Assembly (NCBI GenBank): GCA_902779075.1
Contig: CACZAK010000034.1
Location: 1-42,783 of the forward strand
Reading direction: 5' to 3'
DNA from: an uncultured bacterium
GTDB lineage: Bacteria; Verrucomicrobiota; Kiritimatiellia; RFP12; UBA1067
Length of the DNA stretch: 42,783 bases
The stretch's first letter is position 1. The number at the start of each line of letters is the position of its first letter. The notes beneath the pieces are model-generated. The model was not told where the DNA came from. It worked only from the letters and a program-made list of their open reading frames with translations, and made no database searches. Below are positions 1-8,523 of the stretch, one piece after another. The translations under genes and the position numbers were made by a program.

Positions 1-1162
1 TCCGCATGGATCGCCTGCGACTCATCCTCTCCGATCTCCTGCGGGATGACGAGCAGCTTCTCGGACGGAACGTTCGCGTTCGCCACGATCTTCTTCACGA
101 GCGTGGACTTGCCGAGTCCGTTGTCGCCGACAAGCGCGATCCTGTCGTCGGGACGGACCGTCAGCGCGGGATGGACGAGCGTGCGTCCGTTGCCTAGGTC
201 GATCTCCCCTTCCGGCAGTTCCGCCACGTAGTTGCGCGAGGACTTTCCGGAATCCTCCAGCCAGAAACCCATTTCGTAGTCAACGCGTATCGCCGCGTCC
301 GGCGCAAGCAGCTTCGCCGCACGCGTCCTGAGCGCGGCGGACTGCGAGAAGCCCCATCCGTCCTTGTTCGTGAGCTTCGCGAGCTGACGCTTGGCGCGTC
401 CGTCATGGTCGTTCTCGGGGAGCTTCTTCCGCTTGAGGCGGTTCGTGCGCGCAGCGGACTGCTCGGCCGCCTCGCGACGCTGCTGCGCGGCGGCCTGGAG
501 GCGCCGCGCCTTGCCTGCGTTTCGTTTGAATCGTGCAGATCCTTTGCGCGCGTCTGTTCGAGGCGGTCCTGCTCCATGCCGGCGGAGACTCCGCCCGGAC
601 GCATCACGATGCGCGGCGGAAAGATGAAAAGGCACTGGGAACAGAGTTCGTCGAGGAAGTCGCGGTCGTGCGAGACGAGAAGCCCGACGCCGTGGAACGA
701 TTTCAGCGCGGCGAGCAGCACGCCCTTCGCATGAGCGTCAAGGTGGTTTGTCGGCTCGTCAAGCGCCAGGACGTCCGGCCTTCGCCACAGCGCGGCGGCG
801 ATCTGTGCGCGCTTGCGCTCGCCGTGGCTGAGAGTGTCCCAGCGGTCGGCCCATTCCGGCTCAACGCCGAGCAGCGCCCGCGCGTCTATCGCAGGCGGGT
901 CCCACGAATCCATGAACGCGAGCCAGTCGTCGGGCGGTGCGTCCGTGCGCTGGACGGCGTACCGCGCGCTGCCGATCTGACGGATGTGTCCCTCGGTCGG
1001 CGCAAGCACGCCCGCCGCGAGTTTGAGGAGCGTCGTCTTTCCCGCGCCGTTCGCGCCGACAATGCCCGTCCACGCGCCTTCGGGGAAATGCGCGGTGACA
1101 AGCGGCTCGGCCATCCCCGGATAGGAGAAGGCGACGTTGTCGAACTGGAGAAAGCGGGACAT
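1..1162 (-). pseudogene. ABC-F family ATPase, frameshifted and cut by window edge
   Basis: The N-terminal part (1162 down to about 545) has Walker A GANGAGKT near residue 36, signature LSHGERKRAQ, Walker B LALDEPTNHLD and the switch His in LVSHDRDF, which is ABC-F. After about position 545 that frame turns into low-complexity Arg/Ser sequence. A second minus-strand frame, open from about 545 to position 1, carries the natural continuation: a basic coiled linker (KARRLQAAAQQRREAAEQ) and a second nucleotide-binding domain starting RIALVGDNGLGKST. One base appears to be missing in the short A/G run at plus 541-545. Known ABC-F proteins are soluble tandem ATPases acting on ribosomes, with no membrane domain. 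The gene starts 4 nt after the Sel1-repeat gene ends, so it is probably co-transcribed with it. Either a real pseudogene or an assembly indel; the intact reading on both sides favours an indel or a very recent mutation. Confidence 0.85.
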
Positions 1163-1166
1163 GGAA

Positions 1167-2966
1167 CTACGGAGCCTTGTTGCAAGTCTCGAGAATAATT
1201 GACTTGCCTTCAGTCAGAACTCGGAGGTTGACAGCGATCCAAGAGGCGAAAGCCACATTCGGCCCTTCCTTGTAGATGGCCTCGCGCATGACGGACACGA
1301 ACGCCCGCAGCGGAATGGCGAACTTCTCCACGTCCTTTTCGTCGGCGACCTCCAACCGCACCGCTACCTTCAGCGTGCCGTCTTTCGTCAGCTTGCCACA
1401 AACCTCAAAGCGACCAAGAGACGAAAGAATCCGCGCACCATTGGCAAACAGATATGCGCCGTATTCAGACAACGTCCGATAGTTCATGATATACTTCAAC
1501 AACGCTCCTGTCTCTGGGACCGCCAAACGGAACATATACGGCCCGCGCGTCGCGAACTCCTCGAATCCGCCGCGCTCCTCGCCACGATACAGACGTATCG
1601 CGCGACCAAGCGTCTTGGCGTCCAGCGAATAATAGACGAGCCCATCGTCTCCAACGGCGATCAATATGTCGCCCTTGCCTAAGAGATTGAGGGTGAATCT
1701 CGACGATGCGAGCCGGTAGATGCGTCCATCGAACTTGCCAACCTCCGGCAGAGTATCCTTGACCTCCTTCAGGTCGGGCTTCTGACGCGAGAATTCCTCT
1801 CGTTCCCTTCCAGATGCCTTGCGTATCAGTTTCTTCAGCTTGCGGCGCATGGACTTCCTCGGCTTTGCGTTCTTGTCGAAAGACGCTACGACGACGACTG
1901 CTCTTGTATCTTCGAAGTCGCCCATTTCGCTCCATGGGTCAGCCCGCTTTCTGGATATCCCGCCAATGGTTCCGGCGACCCAATTCAGGTTCGTGGTCGA
2001 AAGTCCGAGCGCGTCGAACGATCCAGCAAGCTCGTCCATTCCGAGTCCGTGGGTCATGTATTCGCCGAACCAAGCCGTGAGGCGTAGCCACGCATCCGGC
2101 TTTTCCGGCCACGCGAACGCCGAGAACACGACCTGCGCGTCTGGCAGGAAACGCGGCGTAGGCGCGGCAAGCGGCGCCGCAGAGACATCTGGTTCGGTGC
2201 AGACAACGGGCGGCGGCGGATTCGACTCGCCGCGCTTCACGTTGAAGTAGCGTGTGCCGTACAAATCTTTCTTCCCATTGCGCCAGAGCCATTCGTTTGC
2301 CTTGCCAACGGCGTCGGCGTTTTGAAACCACGTGTAGCCGGTTCCTGCGTCCGCTACTGCTCGATAGATTTTCTCCGCTTGCGCCTCGTCTTTCGCGACA
2401 CCTATACCCTTTTCATAGCACTCCGCGAGGGCGACATCTGTCTTGCCGTGTCGTTTGCCGTCCACTTGGGCGCTGGTGAAGAGCTCAAATGCCCTTCTGG
2501 CGTCCTTCTTGACGCCACGCCCGTCTCGATAGCAGACGCCAAGTTCGTACCGAGCACCCGCCGTGGATATTTGCGAATCCCAGTCGCCCGAGTCTGGTTT
2601 CGCATCTGCGGCCTTGCGTATCCATTCGACGCCCGCTGCTTCGTTTGTCGCCACGCCGCCGTATCCGTTGAATAGAATCACGCCCAGATCGAACTGTGCA
2701 GGCACATATCCGCCCTCGGCGGACTTTGACATCCAGCGCACGACCTCCGCCATGTCGGGCTTCTTGCCCCCCTTCATTAGCAGTCTGTACGCATGCGCAC
2801 GCTGTGCCGCGACGTCGCCGGACTCCGCGCACTTCGCGAGTTCAGCGGCGTCCATGCGGTAAAAGTCTCTTTCACCTGCCTTCCCGCCACCGGAGTCCTT
2901 CGTCGTCGCGTCAAGCGCCAGCGTCGCCGCCACACACATCAAGGAAAACATTGCTTTCGCATTCAT
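1167..2966 (-). CDS. Exported Sel1-repeat (TPR-like) protein
   Basis: 599 residues from the ATG at 2966, preceded by AAGGA about 10 nt upstream; an upstream extension is open but looks non-coding and overlaps the neighbouring gene. A short hydrophobic N-terminus (KAMFSLMCVAATLA) suggests export. Residues about 40-200 hold four Sel1-like repeats with the typical pattern (ARYELGVCYRDGRGVKKD; ALAECYEKGIGVAKDE). The remaining two thirds (about 235-599) is a globular region I do not recognise, beginning VVFSAFAWPEKPDAWLRLTAW. Sel1 repeats usually mediate protein-protein contact. It lies in the same direction as the downstream ABC-F gene (4-nt gap). Function unknown. Confidence 0.75.
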   Translation of the reverse strand: MNAKAMFSLMCVAATLALDATTKDSGGGKAGERDFYRMDAAELAKCAESGDVAAQRAHAYRLLMKGGKKPDMAEVVRWMSKSAEGGYVPAQFDLGVILFNGYGGVATNEAAGVEWIRKAADAKPDSGDWDSQISTAGARYELGVCYRDGRGVKKDARRAFELFTSAQVDGKRHGKTDVALAECYEKGIGVAKDEAQAEKIYRAVADAGTGYTWFQNADAVGKANEWLWRNGKKDLYGTRYFNVKRGESNPPPPVVCTEPDVSAAPLAAPTPRFLPDAQVVFSAFAWPEKPDAWLRLTAWFGEYMTHGLGMDELAGSFDALGLSTTNLNWVAGTIGGISRKRADPWSEMGDFEDTRAVVVVASFDKNAKPRKSMRRKLKKLIRKASGREREEFSRQKPDLKEVKDTLPEVGKFDGRIYRLASSRFTLNLLGKGDILIAVGDDGLVYYSLDAKTLGRAIRLYRGEERGGFEEFATRGPYMFRLAVPETGALLKYIMNYRTLSEYGAYLFANGARILSSLGRFEVCGKLTKDGTLKVAVRLEVADEKDVEKFAIPLRAFVSVMREAIYKEGPNVAFASWIAVNLRVLTEGKSIILETCNKAP

Positions 2967-3009
2967 CGTCTTTCGTTCCTTACATTGTACCGCCACATCG
3001 TTTTCGTAT

Positions 3010-3993
3010 TCACTCAAAGATTGGATCGGGGGCGGTTGGCGAGCCGCCGAACACGCGCGCGGCCTCGCGACAGCCTCCAAGGCACTTCGCGGCCTTGTCA
3101 CAACCGTCACACATCTTCGGCAGATAGTCGTGCCGCACATAGTGCATCCACTCTTCACATTCCGGGAGCCGCTCCCACTCGTCCCACTTCACGAGTTCGA
3201 CGGGACTATGGTTGCAGACGCGGAGGCGCCCGTTCGGCCCGACGGTGAAGAAATCCGTCGCCGCCGAGCATCCAGTGGTAACGTCGAGGTATTCGTATTT
3301 CTCCGCGTCAATCATGCACGACGGAAGTTCCGTGCCGAAATGTCCGCGACGCTTCGCCCGCGAAAGCACCTCTTCCGCGACGTCGGCGGCGTGGCGCACG
3401 TCGTCCGCCGTCAACATCAGCTCGGGATGCGAAAGACCGCGTCCGCCGGGAAGGAAGCGGTTCAAGAGAAGCGAATCCGCGCCGGCGACGAGCGCCGCCG
3501 AAATCGTCTCGTACAGCTCCGGCAAGTTGAGCTTCGTGACGGCGACGCCGACCGTTGTCGCACAGCCGAGTTCGTGCGCCCTGCCGAACATGGAGAGGAT
3601 GTGCTCGACGGGCGTGTCGCTGTCGGTGTTCGCCGCAAACGACTGCAATCCCGGCATGCTCATGAGAACGTGGATACCGCGTTCGGCGCAGAACCGCAGC
3701 ACGTCCTCCGTCAGGACGCGTCCGTTCGAGAGCAGACCGACCTTCGCACGTTTCGCCGCGAAATCCATCAACTCAAGGCATCCCTCCTTCAAGAGCGCCT
3801 CGCCGCCCGTGAACGAAAACTGCGTCACGCCCACCGCCGAATACGCTTCGATGAGGCGCTTCCATTCTCCGACTTCCATCTCAAGCCCCGGCTTCAACAT
3901 TCCCGCGAACCACGGACACGAACAGAACCTGCACGCATGGTTGCAGCGGTAGGTCAGTTCAAGTACGGCAACCGATGGAAGGACGGTCGTCAT
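3010..3993 (-). CDS. Radical SAM/SPASM-domain protein
   Basis: 327 residues from the ATG at 3993, which overlaps the stop of the upstream gene as ATGA. Cys17, Cys21 and Cys24 (CNHACRFC) form the CxxxCxxC motif binding the radical [4Fe-4S] cluster; FSFTGGEALL is the SAM-contacting GGE motif. The C-terminal third has a SPASM-like cysteine set: CSAATDFF, GRLRVCNH, MCDGCDKAAKCLGGC. SPASM enzymes commonly modify peptides or proteins (thioether links, epimerisation, Cys/Ser oxidation for sulfatases). No short Gly-rich precursor peptide is visible nearby; the only tightly linked partner is the upstream exported SH3/zinc-ribbon protein, which may be substrate or partner (inference). The exact subfamily is not recognised. 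Confidence 0.85.
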   Translation of the reverse strand: MTTVLPSVAVLELTYRCNHACRFCSCPWFAGMLKPGLEMEVGEWKRLIEAYSAVGVTQFSFTGGEALLKEGCLELMDFAAKRAKVGLLSNGRVLTEDVLRFCAERGIHVLMSMPGLQSFAANTDSDTPVEHILSMFGRAHELGCATTVGVAVTKLNLPELYETISAALVAGADSLLLNRFLPGGRGLSHPELMLTADDVRHAADVAEEVLSRAKRRGHFGTELPSCMIDAEKYEYLDVTTGCSAATDFFTVGPNGRLRVCNHSPVELVKWDEWERLPECEEWMHYVRHDYLPKMCDGCDKAAKCLGGCREAARVFGGSPTAPDPIFE

Positions 3994-4736
3994 TTCGCGG
4001 TCTCGACGCCGAGCAGTTTGCGCAAACGGGGCAGAGATTCCTTCACCGGGGCTTCCTCCCCAAAGTCGCGCGTCCACTTTTCCCGTCCGGTCAAAAACGC
4101 ATTCAGAATCCGTGCATCGTATAACTTCACGGTCGTTTTCTTGCCATTTATCACCCACGCCAGTTTGTAGATGTTGTCCGCCTTGAACGGCGATTCGACC
4201 CGCACCCATTCCGCGGGATCGCCTGGCTGCGCTGGCAGACGCTTGAGCGGGCCGCGATATCTACTGACTTGACCCAACTCCTTCGACTTCAGCCTCGGCT
4301 CGGCTCTCAGGTTAACATTGTCGCCAAGTATCTCGCCCGTCTCTGAAATGTACTTCGCGTTTATCCAGCAGAAATCCTGTGTCGGATTGCATTTCTTGCA
4401 GAGAACCGACTCGTCGAGCGCAATGTCGAGCCCGAGAGCCTTCAGTTTCGCCGCGTCGTCGCGATACCGCGCAAGCGTGTTCGCCATCCGATTTCTATTC
4501 TCGGCATAGACGGTGTGCGTGCCGCATTTCGTGCAGACGTACTCAAAGCGTTCCGGCTGCGGCATCGCCATTTTGTAGCACGTCGCCTGGGGTCCGCGGC
4601 GAACCTTCGGTTCGGGCGATGCGGCAAGCCTGTCGAGCATCGCGTTCAGCTCGGCGCGGTTGAAATCCCTGCCTTCCACCGCAAGCGCCGAGAGCGCCGC
4701 GATGCCAATGCCAATCTGCGTCATCTGTGTTTTCAT
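3990..4736 (-). CDS. Exported protein with CxxC pairs and bacterial SH3-like domain
   Basis: 248 residues from the ATG at 4736; longer starts would extend into the promoter-like palindrome. The N-terminus (MTQIGIGIAALSALA) is a short signal peptide. Two CxxC pairs (VCTKCG near residue 75 and LCKKCN near 115) could bind zinc or be redox-active. From about residue 135 a bacterial SH3-like segment is seen (GDNVNLRAEPRLKSKELGQV ... EWVRVESP ... AWV), a fold typical of cell-wall or peptide binding. Its stop codon overlaps the start of the radical SAM gene as ATGA, so the two are probably made together. The role is unknown; a substrate or partner of the SPASM enzyme is an inference from coupling only. 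Confidence 0.7.
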   Translation of the reverse strand: MKTQMTQIGIGIAALSALAVEGRDFNRAELNAMLDRLAASPEPKVRRGPQATCYKMAMPQPERFEYVCTKCGTHTVYAENRNRMANTLARYRDDAAKLKALGLDIALDESVLCKKCNPTQDFCWINAKYISETGEILGDNVNLRAEPRLKSKELGQVSRYRGPLKRLPAQPGDPAEWVRVESPFKADNIYKLAWVINGKKTTVKLYDARILNAFLTGREKWTRDFGEEAPVKESLPRLRKLLGVETAK

Positions 4737-4743
4737 GGGCACC

Positions 4744-4758
4744 ATGGTATCATACCAT
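4744..4758 (-). promoter_or_regulatory. Palindrome overlapping a probable -10 box
   Basis: ATGGTAT-C-ATACCAT is a perfect 7-bp inverted repeat with a 1-nt centre. On the minus strand it contains an extended -10 (TGGTATGAT) whose end is about 12 nt before the ATG at 4736, so the mRNA leader of the SH3/radical SAM pair would be very short. The symmetry may also be an operator. Confidence 0.4.
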
Positions 4759-5314
4759 GCGCCCAAAGTCAATAGGCACGATTCTGGACGACTCTGGACG
4801 GGCGCATCTGCGTAATTCACCGCAGAGCCTTCTGATGTTTGGAAACAACTATTTGAAACAACTTGCCTTTGGCGCACGGGCTAACTCGCCCGTGCCCAAC
4901 GATTCTGAATGTTCAAGGTGCGCCCGCAGGATAATGTTGTTCTTGAAAGTTGTCATGGTTGTTTCCAATCTCAAAACGCATGGGGTGAAAAACGCAGATG
5001 CGCCCACTCTGGACTATCCCCGACTATCCCCAAGCTGTAAAGCGGCTGGCGAGGCGATCCCGCGCCAAGCTGGCGCGCAGATGCCTGTCGTCATTTGGTT
5101 TCATAGATCGCGCGCGCGAGGGAAATTACGCTTACCCTCTTCCAAACGCATGAACATGTCCGTTTGTCGTTGCTCAAAAATAAGTTGAACACTAAAACCC
5201 GTTGGTTATTGCGGACAGCGATAACGCCATTTTCCGTATCAGCCAAACTTACTTAGCCTCCATGCGCTCGGCGGAGGAGTGCGCCGTGAATTCGGGCGCG
5301 TACATGAGTGCTGT
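4759..5314. other. Intergenic stretch, no gene recognised
   Basis: No convincing gene. It holds a REP-like hairpin at 4874-4895 (GCACGGGC / GCCCGTGC) and at 5166-5177 the 12-mer GTCGTTGCTCAA, which recurs at 42686-42697. A 21-codon minus-strand reading frame beginning at the ATGA of the pseudouridine synthase stop is too short to support. Confidence 0.4.
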
Positions 5315-6016
5315 TCATGTTCCCTCCTTTGCGATTTCCGCCCAGCGCGGCGGCGGCACCTCGAACGTGCAGGTTTCGTGCGTCCGTGGATGCACGAACG
5401 ACAGACGCCAGGCATGAAGGCATAGTCCGCGATCTCCGCCCGTCCCATACCGCACGTCGCCGCAGACGGGATGTCCAGCCTCGGAGAAGTGTACGCGGAT
5501 CTGGTTGCGGCGTCCGCTCTTGAGGGCGATTCTCACGAGCGACGTGCCGTGTCCTTCCGACAGCACCTCCCACTCCGTGCGCGCAAACTTGCCACGCGCA
5601 GGGTCGGACACGCTATAAACATTGAGCGTCTTCGGATTCTCGCAGAGATAGCTCTCAAACACGCCGGACGGTGCGTCCATCTTGCCCTCAACGCGCGCAA
5701 GGTACGTCTTTTCCGTCAGTTCGTTCCAGTTAGAGCGGAAGTAGTCCTGCACCTCTTCGCTCTTCGCCACCATCATCACGCCCGATGTGTCGCGGTCGAG
5801 TCTGTGGACAAGGTACACGCGCAGACGGCTCTTCGCCTGTCCTTTCCGCACCCAGTCGCCGAGCGCATCCTCCACCGTATGCTCCCGCAGCCGCGCGGAT
5901 GCGCCGCACCGGGTGGCCTGCGAGAGAACGCCCGCCGCCTTCTCCACGACTATCACGTCCTTGTCCTCGTAGAGGATGCGGATGCCTCGGATGGTATGAT
6001 GAGAGCCCTTCTTCAT
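5315..6016 (-). CDS. RluA-family RNA pseudouridine synthase
   Basis: 233 residues. The catalytic motif HRLDRDTSGVMMVAKS (about residues 70-85) carries the conserved Asp of RluA-type synthases, followed by EKTYLARVEG and the RRNQIRVHFSEAGHPVCGD segment near residue 170, all diagnostic of the family. Such enzymes convert uridine to pseudouridine in 23S rRNA or tRNA. There is no N-terminal S4 domain; it begins directly with IRILYEDKDVIVVEK, as in short RluA-like paralogues. The target base cannot be told from sequence. The 51-nt upstream gap contains a paired TTGTGAACA-type repeat. Confidence 0.92.
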   Translation of the reverse strand: MKKGSHHTIRGIRILYEDKDVIVVEKAAGVLSQATRCGASARLREHTVEDALGDWVRKGQAKSRLRVYLVHRLDRDTSGVMMVAKSEEVQDYFRSNWNELTEKTYLARVEGKMDAPSGVFESYLCENPKTLNVYSVSDPARGKFARTEWEVLSEGHGTSLVRIALKSGRRNQIRVHFSEAGHPVCGDVRYGTGGDRGLCLHAWRLSFVHPRTHETCTFEVPPPRWAEIAKEGT

Positions 6017-6030
6017 TTCATTATTTCACT

Positions 6031-6055
6031 GTTCACAAATCTCAATTGTTCACAA
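6031..6055. repeat. Paired TTGTTCACAA site, also present at 42733-42757
   Basis: Two copies of GTTCACAA in a 16-bp direct-repeat arrangement, each extended toward the near-palindrome TTGTTCACAA. The same 25-bp string is present without mismatch at 42733-42757. Both copies lie just upstream of a minus-strand gene (the pseudouridine synthase at 6016; the small protein at 42670). A regulator-binding site is the simplest reading. Confidence 0.5.
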
Positions 6056-6067
6056 TTAACGCAAATA

Positions 6068-6922
6068 TCAATGCAAATGATCGCCGGGTTTCGCCATATC
6101 GACCGTCACAATAACGGGGTTGTGGTCGGAGGCTACGATGTTGGACGTAACGTGCGCCTCCTTCACCTTCACGCGCGAGCACGAGGCTTTGTCGACCGCG
6201 ATGTAGTCGATACAGCCTTCCGAATCCGACGCATGTTTCCTGCAACCATGGAACGTGCGGACATTCTCGCTGGAGATGATTTTCATGTACTCGCGCAGTG
6301 ACTTGATCGGGGCAGAGTCTGGGGTGCAGTTCCAGTCGCCAGTGATGAACACTGGCTTTTCCGCTGCCTTCTCCCTCACGACGCGGCGGATGATCTCCAC
6401 CGTCTGCAACCGGTTTGTCTCCTGGAGCGCGAAATGCGACGTACCGAACCAGAAGTTCGTGAACTCGCAGAGCAACAGGACGCGCGGTTCCCCTCCGGGC
6501 AGAGGGACGCGCAATGCGGACAGCGGCTTCTCGCGGGAGAGGACGGCGTTGCCGTATCCGCCGCCTTGCAGCGGGATCGCCTGTGCGAAGGTGGCGTGCA
6601 GTCCCGTCAGAGTGCCCAGTTCCTTCGGTATGTCTATGCCATGAGAACGCGTTACACACCTGTCGACTTCGTTGAGCCCGACGAAATCAGTTTTCTCGCG
6701 TTTGATCACTTCCGCTATACGGGGAACGTCAACCCGCTTGTCCGCACCTGCGCAGTGGCGGATGTTGTAGGACATAAGCCGCATCTCGCACGCGGCGGGA
6801 TTTTGTTGTACGACGGGTCGCTTCTCAGCGGCACATGCCACGATAGCCCACGGTAACGCCGCAGATACCCCCACGATCATAAGGGTCGTGCGGCGCGAAA
6901 ACTTTCTGATTGTGTTTGACAT
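6068..6922 (-). CDS. Exported endonuclease/exonuclease/phosphatase (EEP) family protein
   Basis: 284 residues from the ATG at 6922. The N-terminus has a twin-arginine-like motif (SRRTTLMIVGVSAALPW) followed by a possible lipobox (IVAC), so it is probably Tat-exported or lipid-anchored. EEP-fold motifs are in order: LMSYNIRHC, VGLNEVDR, FGTSHFAL, ITGDWNCTP, and the terminal SDHNPVIVTVD. These provide the metal-binding Asn, Glu, Asp and His of the DNase I/exonuclease III/inositol phosphatase superfamily. The substrate cannot be assigned; exported members often cleave phosphodiesters of nucleic acids, lipids or inositols. A -10 box ends 7 nt before the ATG. Confidence 0.85.
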   Translation of the reverse strand: MSNTIRKFSRRTTLMIVGVSAALPWAIVACAAEKRPVVQQNPAACEMRLMSYNIRHCAGADKRVDVPRIAEVIKREKTDFVGLNEVDRCVTRSHGIDIPKELGTLTGLHATFAQAIPLQGGGYGNAVLSREKPLSALRVPLPGGEPRVLLLCEFTNFWFGTSHFALQETNRLQTVEIIRRVVREKAAEKPVFITGDWNCTPDSAPIKSLREYMKIISSENVRTFHGCRKHASDSEGCIDYIAVDKASCSRVKVKEAHVTSNIVASDHNPVIVTVDMAKPGDHLH

Positions 6923-6929
6923 GGTTATT

Positions 6930-6935
6930 ATTATA
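6930..6935 (-). promoter_or_regulatory. -10 box (TGGTATAAT) of EEP gene, leaderless
   Basis: Minus-strand TGG-TATAAT is an extended -10; only 7 nt separate it from the ATG at 6922, so transcription should begin at or next to the start codon. No good -35 box is seen. Confidence 0.55.
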
Positions 6936-7013
6936 CCAAAAACGGACCGCCCTCTGCGCCGAGTTTGTCGGGGTGGCGGGCGTCTCGCCTGCAACTGGGA
7001 CAACGGGCATCTT

Positions 7014-7207
7014 GCCCGTTACGGGAGGGCCGCGCTTGTCGCGGCCATCCGGTAGGGCGGTTTCGATGAAACCGCCGCCAGCTGGGGTGAGCCGTAAAGC
7101 GGTAGGGCGCGATCACCGAGCGCGCCGCCAGCTGGGGCGAACCGCAAAGCGGTAGGGCGCGATCACCGAGCGCGCCGCCAGGTGGGGCGAGCCCTCCGGG
7201 CGAGCCG
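7014..7207. repeat. Tandem REP-like hairpin units
   Basis: Three units of exactly 50 bp start at 7051, 7101 and 7151, each beginning GGTAGGGCG and carrying a hairpin: GGCGGTTTC/GAAACCGCC in the first, GGCGCG/CGCGCC with a loop around ATCACCGAG in the other two. Upstream at 7031-7047 is a related hairpin with a GGCCGCG/CGCGGCC stem. Stems differ between units while pairing is kept, the pattern of REP-type elements. Confidence 0.8.
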
Positions 7208-7213
7208 TACCCC

Positions 7214-7402
7214 CTACTGCACCACCACCTTGAAGAACCGCATCGCCGCCTTCTCCTCCGCCGTCGCCCCTTCAACCGCCTTCCACTCGCCATCCAGCGT
7301 CGCCGCGCCCTTCACGACCACCCGCGCGCCCTGTACGTTCCACTGTGCCTTCGGCGGATCGACCGCAATATTCTCCAGATCCAACATACCATCCACCTTC
7401 AT
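7214..7402 (-). pseudogene. Possible C-terminal remnant of a surface protein
   Basis: A 62-codon frame ending EWKAVEGATAEEKAAMRFFKVVVQ. It reads like the extreme C-terminus of large secreted repeat proteins (an AEEKAAMRFFKV-type end), but no upstream body is present: the preceding 150 bp carry only a tandem 17-bp repeat (CTGAAATAGCACAATGT twice, about 7464-7498). Most likely the tail of a decayed gene; a short real gene cannot be excluded. Confidence 0.35.
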
Positions 7403-7548
7403 CGGCGACTATGGGAATTTCAGACTTCTTTTCTTCACATGAAGCAAAGAACATCATTGAAATAGCACAATGTCTGAAATAGCACAATGTATATTCTATG
7501 ATGTTCTTATCTCCACACACTGACAGCATTCCCCGTCAATGATGGCAC

Positions 7549-8055
7549 TTACTCCCCGAGACTCTTTATTGTATTCTCGTCAATTTCTTCAGCCGCGCTT
7601 TTCGCCTTTCCTCCCTCTTCATTTGATATCGATTCGACCGCTGCAGCAATGTTTTTCCCGGTCCCACGTTGATAATAGGTTTTGACCGCAGTTTCGGAAA
7701 TCTTAAGCAAACCTTCCTCTTCACCGGAGACCTTTCGACCTGTATTCTTGGGACATACGCAACAAGCGACTATCCCAACCATGACACCACAGAGTAAACT
7801 GCAGAAAAAGCCGATTACAGCTTTTGCCACATTCTTCTTGTCTATTATGTACGCGACAAGGATACCAATGAGACTGAAAAAGAAACCCAATACAAAACAA
7901 ACTACCGGATGATTTCCATCTGATTTTGCCGACTCCAATACCCTCGGATTCGTAATCTTAAAATCCTTGCCACAGTTTGAACATTCTCCGATCATTCCGG
8001 CATATTCCTCAGGAACTGCCTCCTTGTAATGACAATATGGACACTGAACTATCAT
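7549..8055 (-). CDS. Zinc-ribbon membrane protein of unknown function
   Basis: 168 residues. The start at 8055 is chosen because GGAGG lies 5-6 nt upstream. Residues 3-30 form a zinc ribbon (CPYCHYKE ... CSNCGKDF). Two hydrophobic segments follow (about 52-72 VVCFVLGFFFSLIGILVAYII and 80-105 AVIGFFCSLLCGVMVGIVACC) with a KKN hairpin between them. The C-terminal tail is Glu/Lys-rich and soluble. The DNA is more AT-rich than its neighbours, and the gene sits alone between repeat blocks, so horizontal gain is plausible. No specific function recognised. Confidence 0.75.
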   Translation of the reverse strand: MIVQCPYCHYKEAVPEEYAGMIGECSNCGKDFKITNPRVLESAKSDGNHPVVCFVLGFFFSLIGILVAYIIDKKNVAKAVIGFFCSLLCGVMVGIVACCVCPKNTGRKVSGEEEGLLKISETAVKTYYQRGTGKNIAAAVESISNEEGGKAKSAAEEIDENTIKSLGE

Positions 8056-8401
8056 TATGACCTCCATTTCCACGCCGTTGCTTTACCAAGGCCCGCCACC
8101 CTTGGCGTGGCTAAGAAGAGTGGCGTGCCTTACATTCTCATGTCTTGGTAGAGGCATCGCCAAACGCCCATCGAAAAACATGATCAGAAGACACGCCACA
8201 TGGATGGTAATCCATCCACGTAGCGCTACCTTCGTATCTCGCTTTGGTTTTTACTTTGGCGAAGTTTTCTCGATAGCGAAAATACGCTGTTGCGTACGTT
8301 GCTAGGGGCCTTTCGGGCTTGCCCAGCTCCTCGGCTCTGGCTCTCGAACGGGCGAGACGCCCGATCTCACAGTGCCCCGAGGTTCTGGCCTCTGTTCCGG
8401 A

Positions 8402-8427
8402 GGCGCGCTCGGTGATCGCGCCCTACC
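8402..8427 (-). repeat. REP-like unit, inverted orientation
   Basis: Reverse complement of the GGTAGGGCGCGATCACCGAG unit seen at 7101, 7151, 42370 and 42436. Confidence 0.7.
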
Positions 8428-8443
8428 AAAACTTCGGCCCAAT

Positions 8444-8502
8444 GGCGGGTACTCTGTGCCGCTTTTCGCCGCGCAATCGCGTCACGAAAAGCCGTACCCG
8501 CC
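8444..8502. repeat. Long interrupted inverted repeat
   Basis: Outer arms GGCGGGTAC (8444-8452) and GTACCCGCC (8494-8502) pair perfectly. Inside them CTTTTCG (8462-8468) pairs with CGAAAAG (8485-8491), and CGCG pairs with CGCG around a CAAT loop. The whole can fold as one long hairpin with a one-sided bulge. No T-run follows on either strand. Confidence 0.6.
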
Positions 8503-8523
8503 GATGTCAAAGATCAAATTCCG

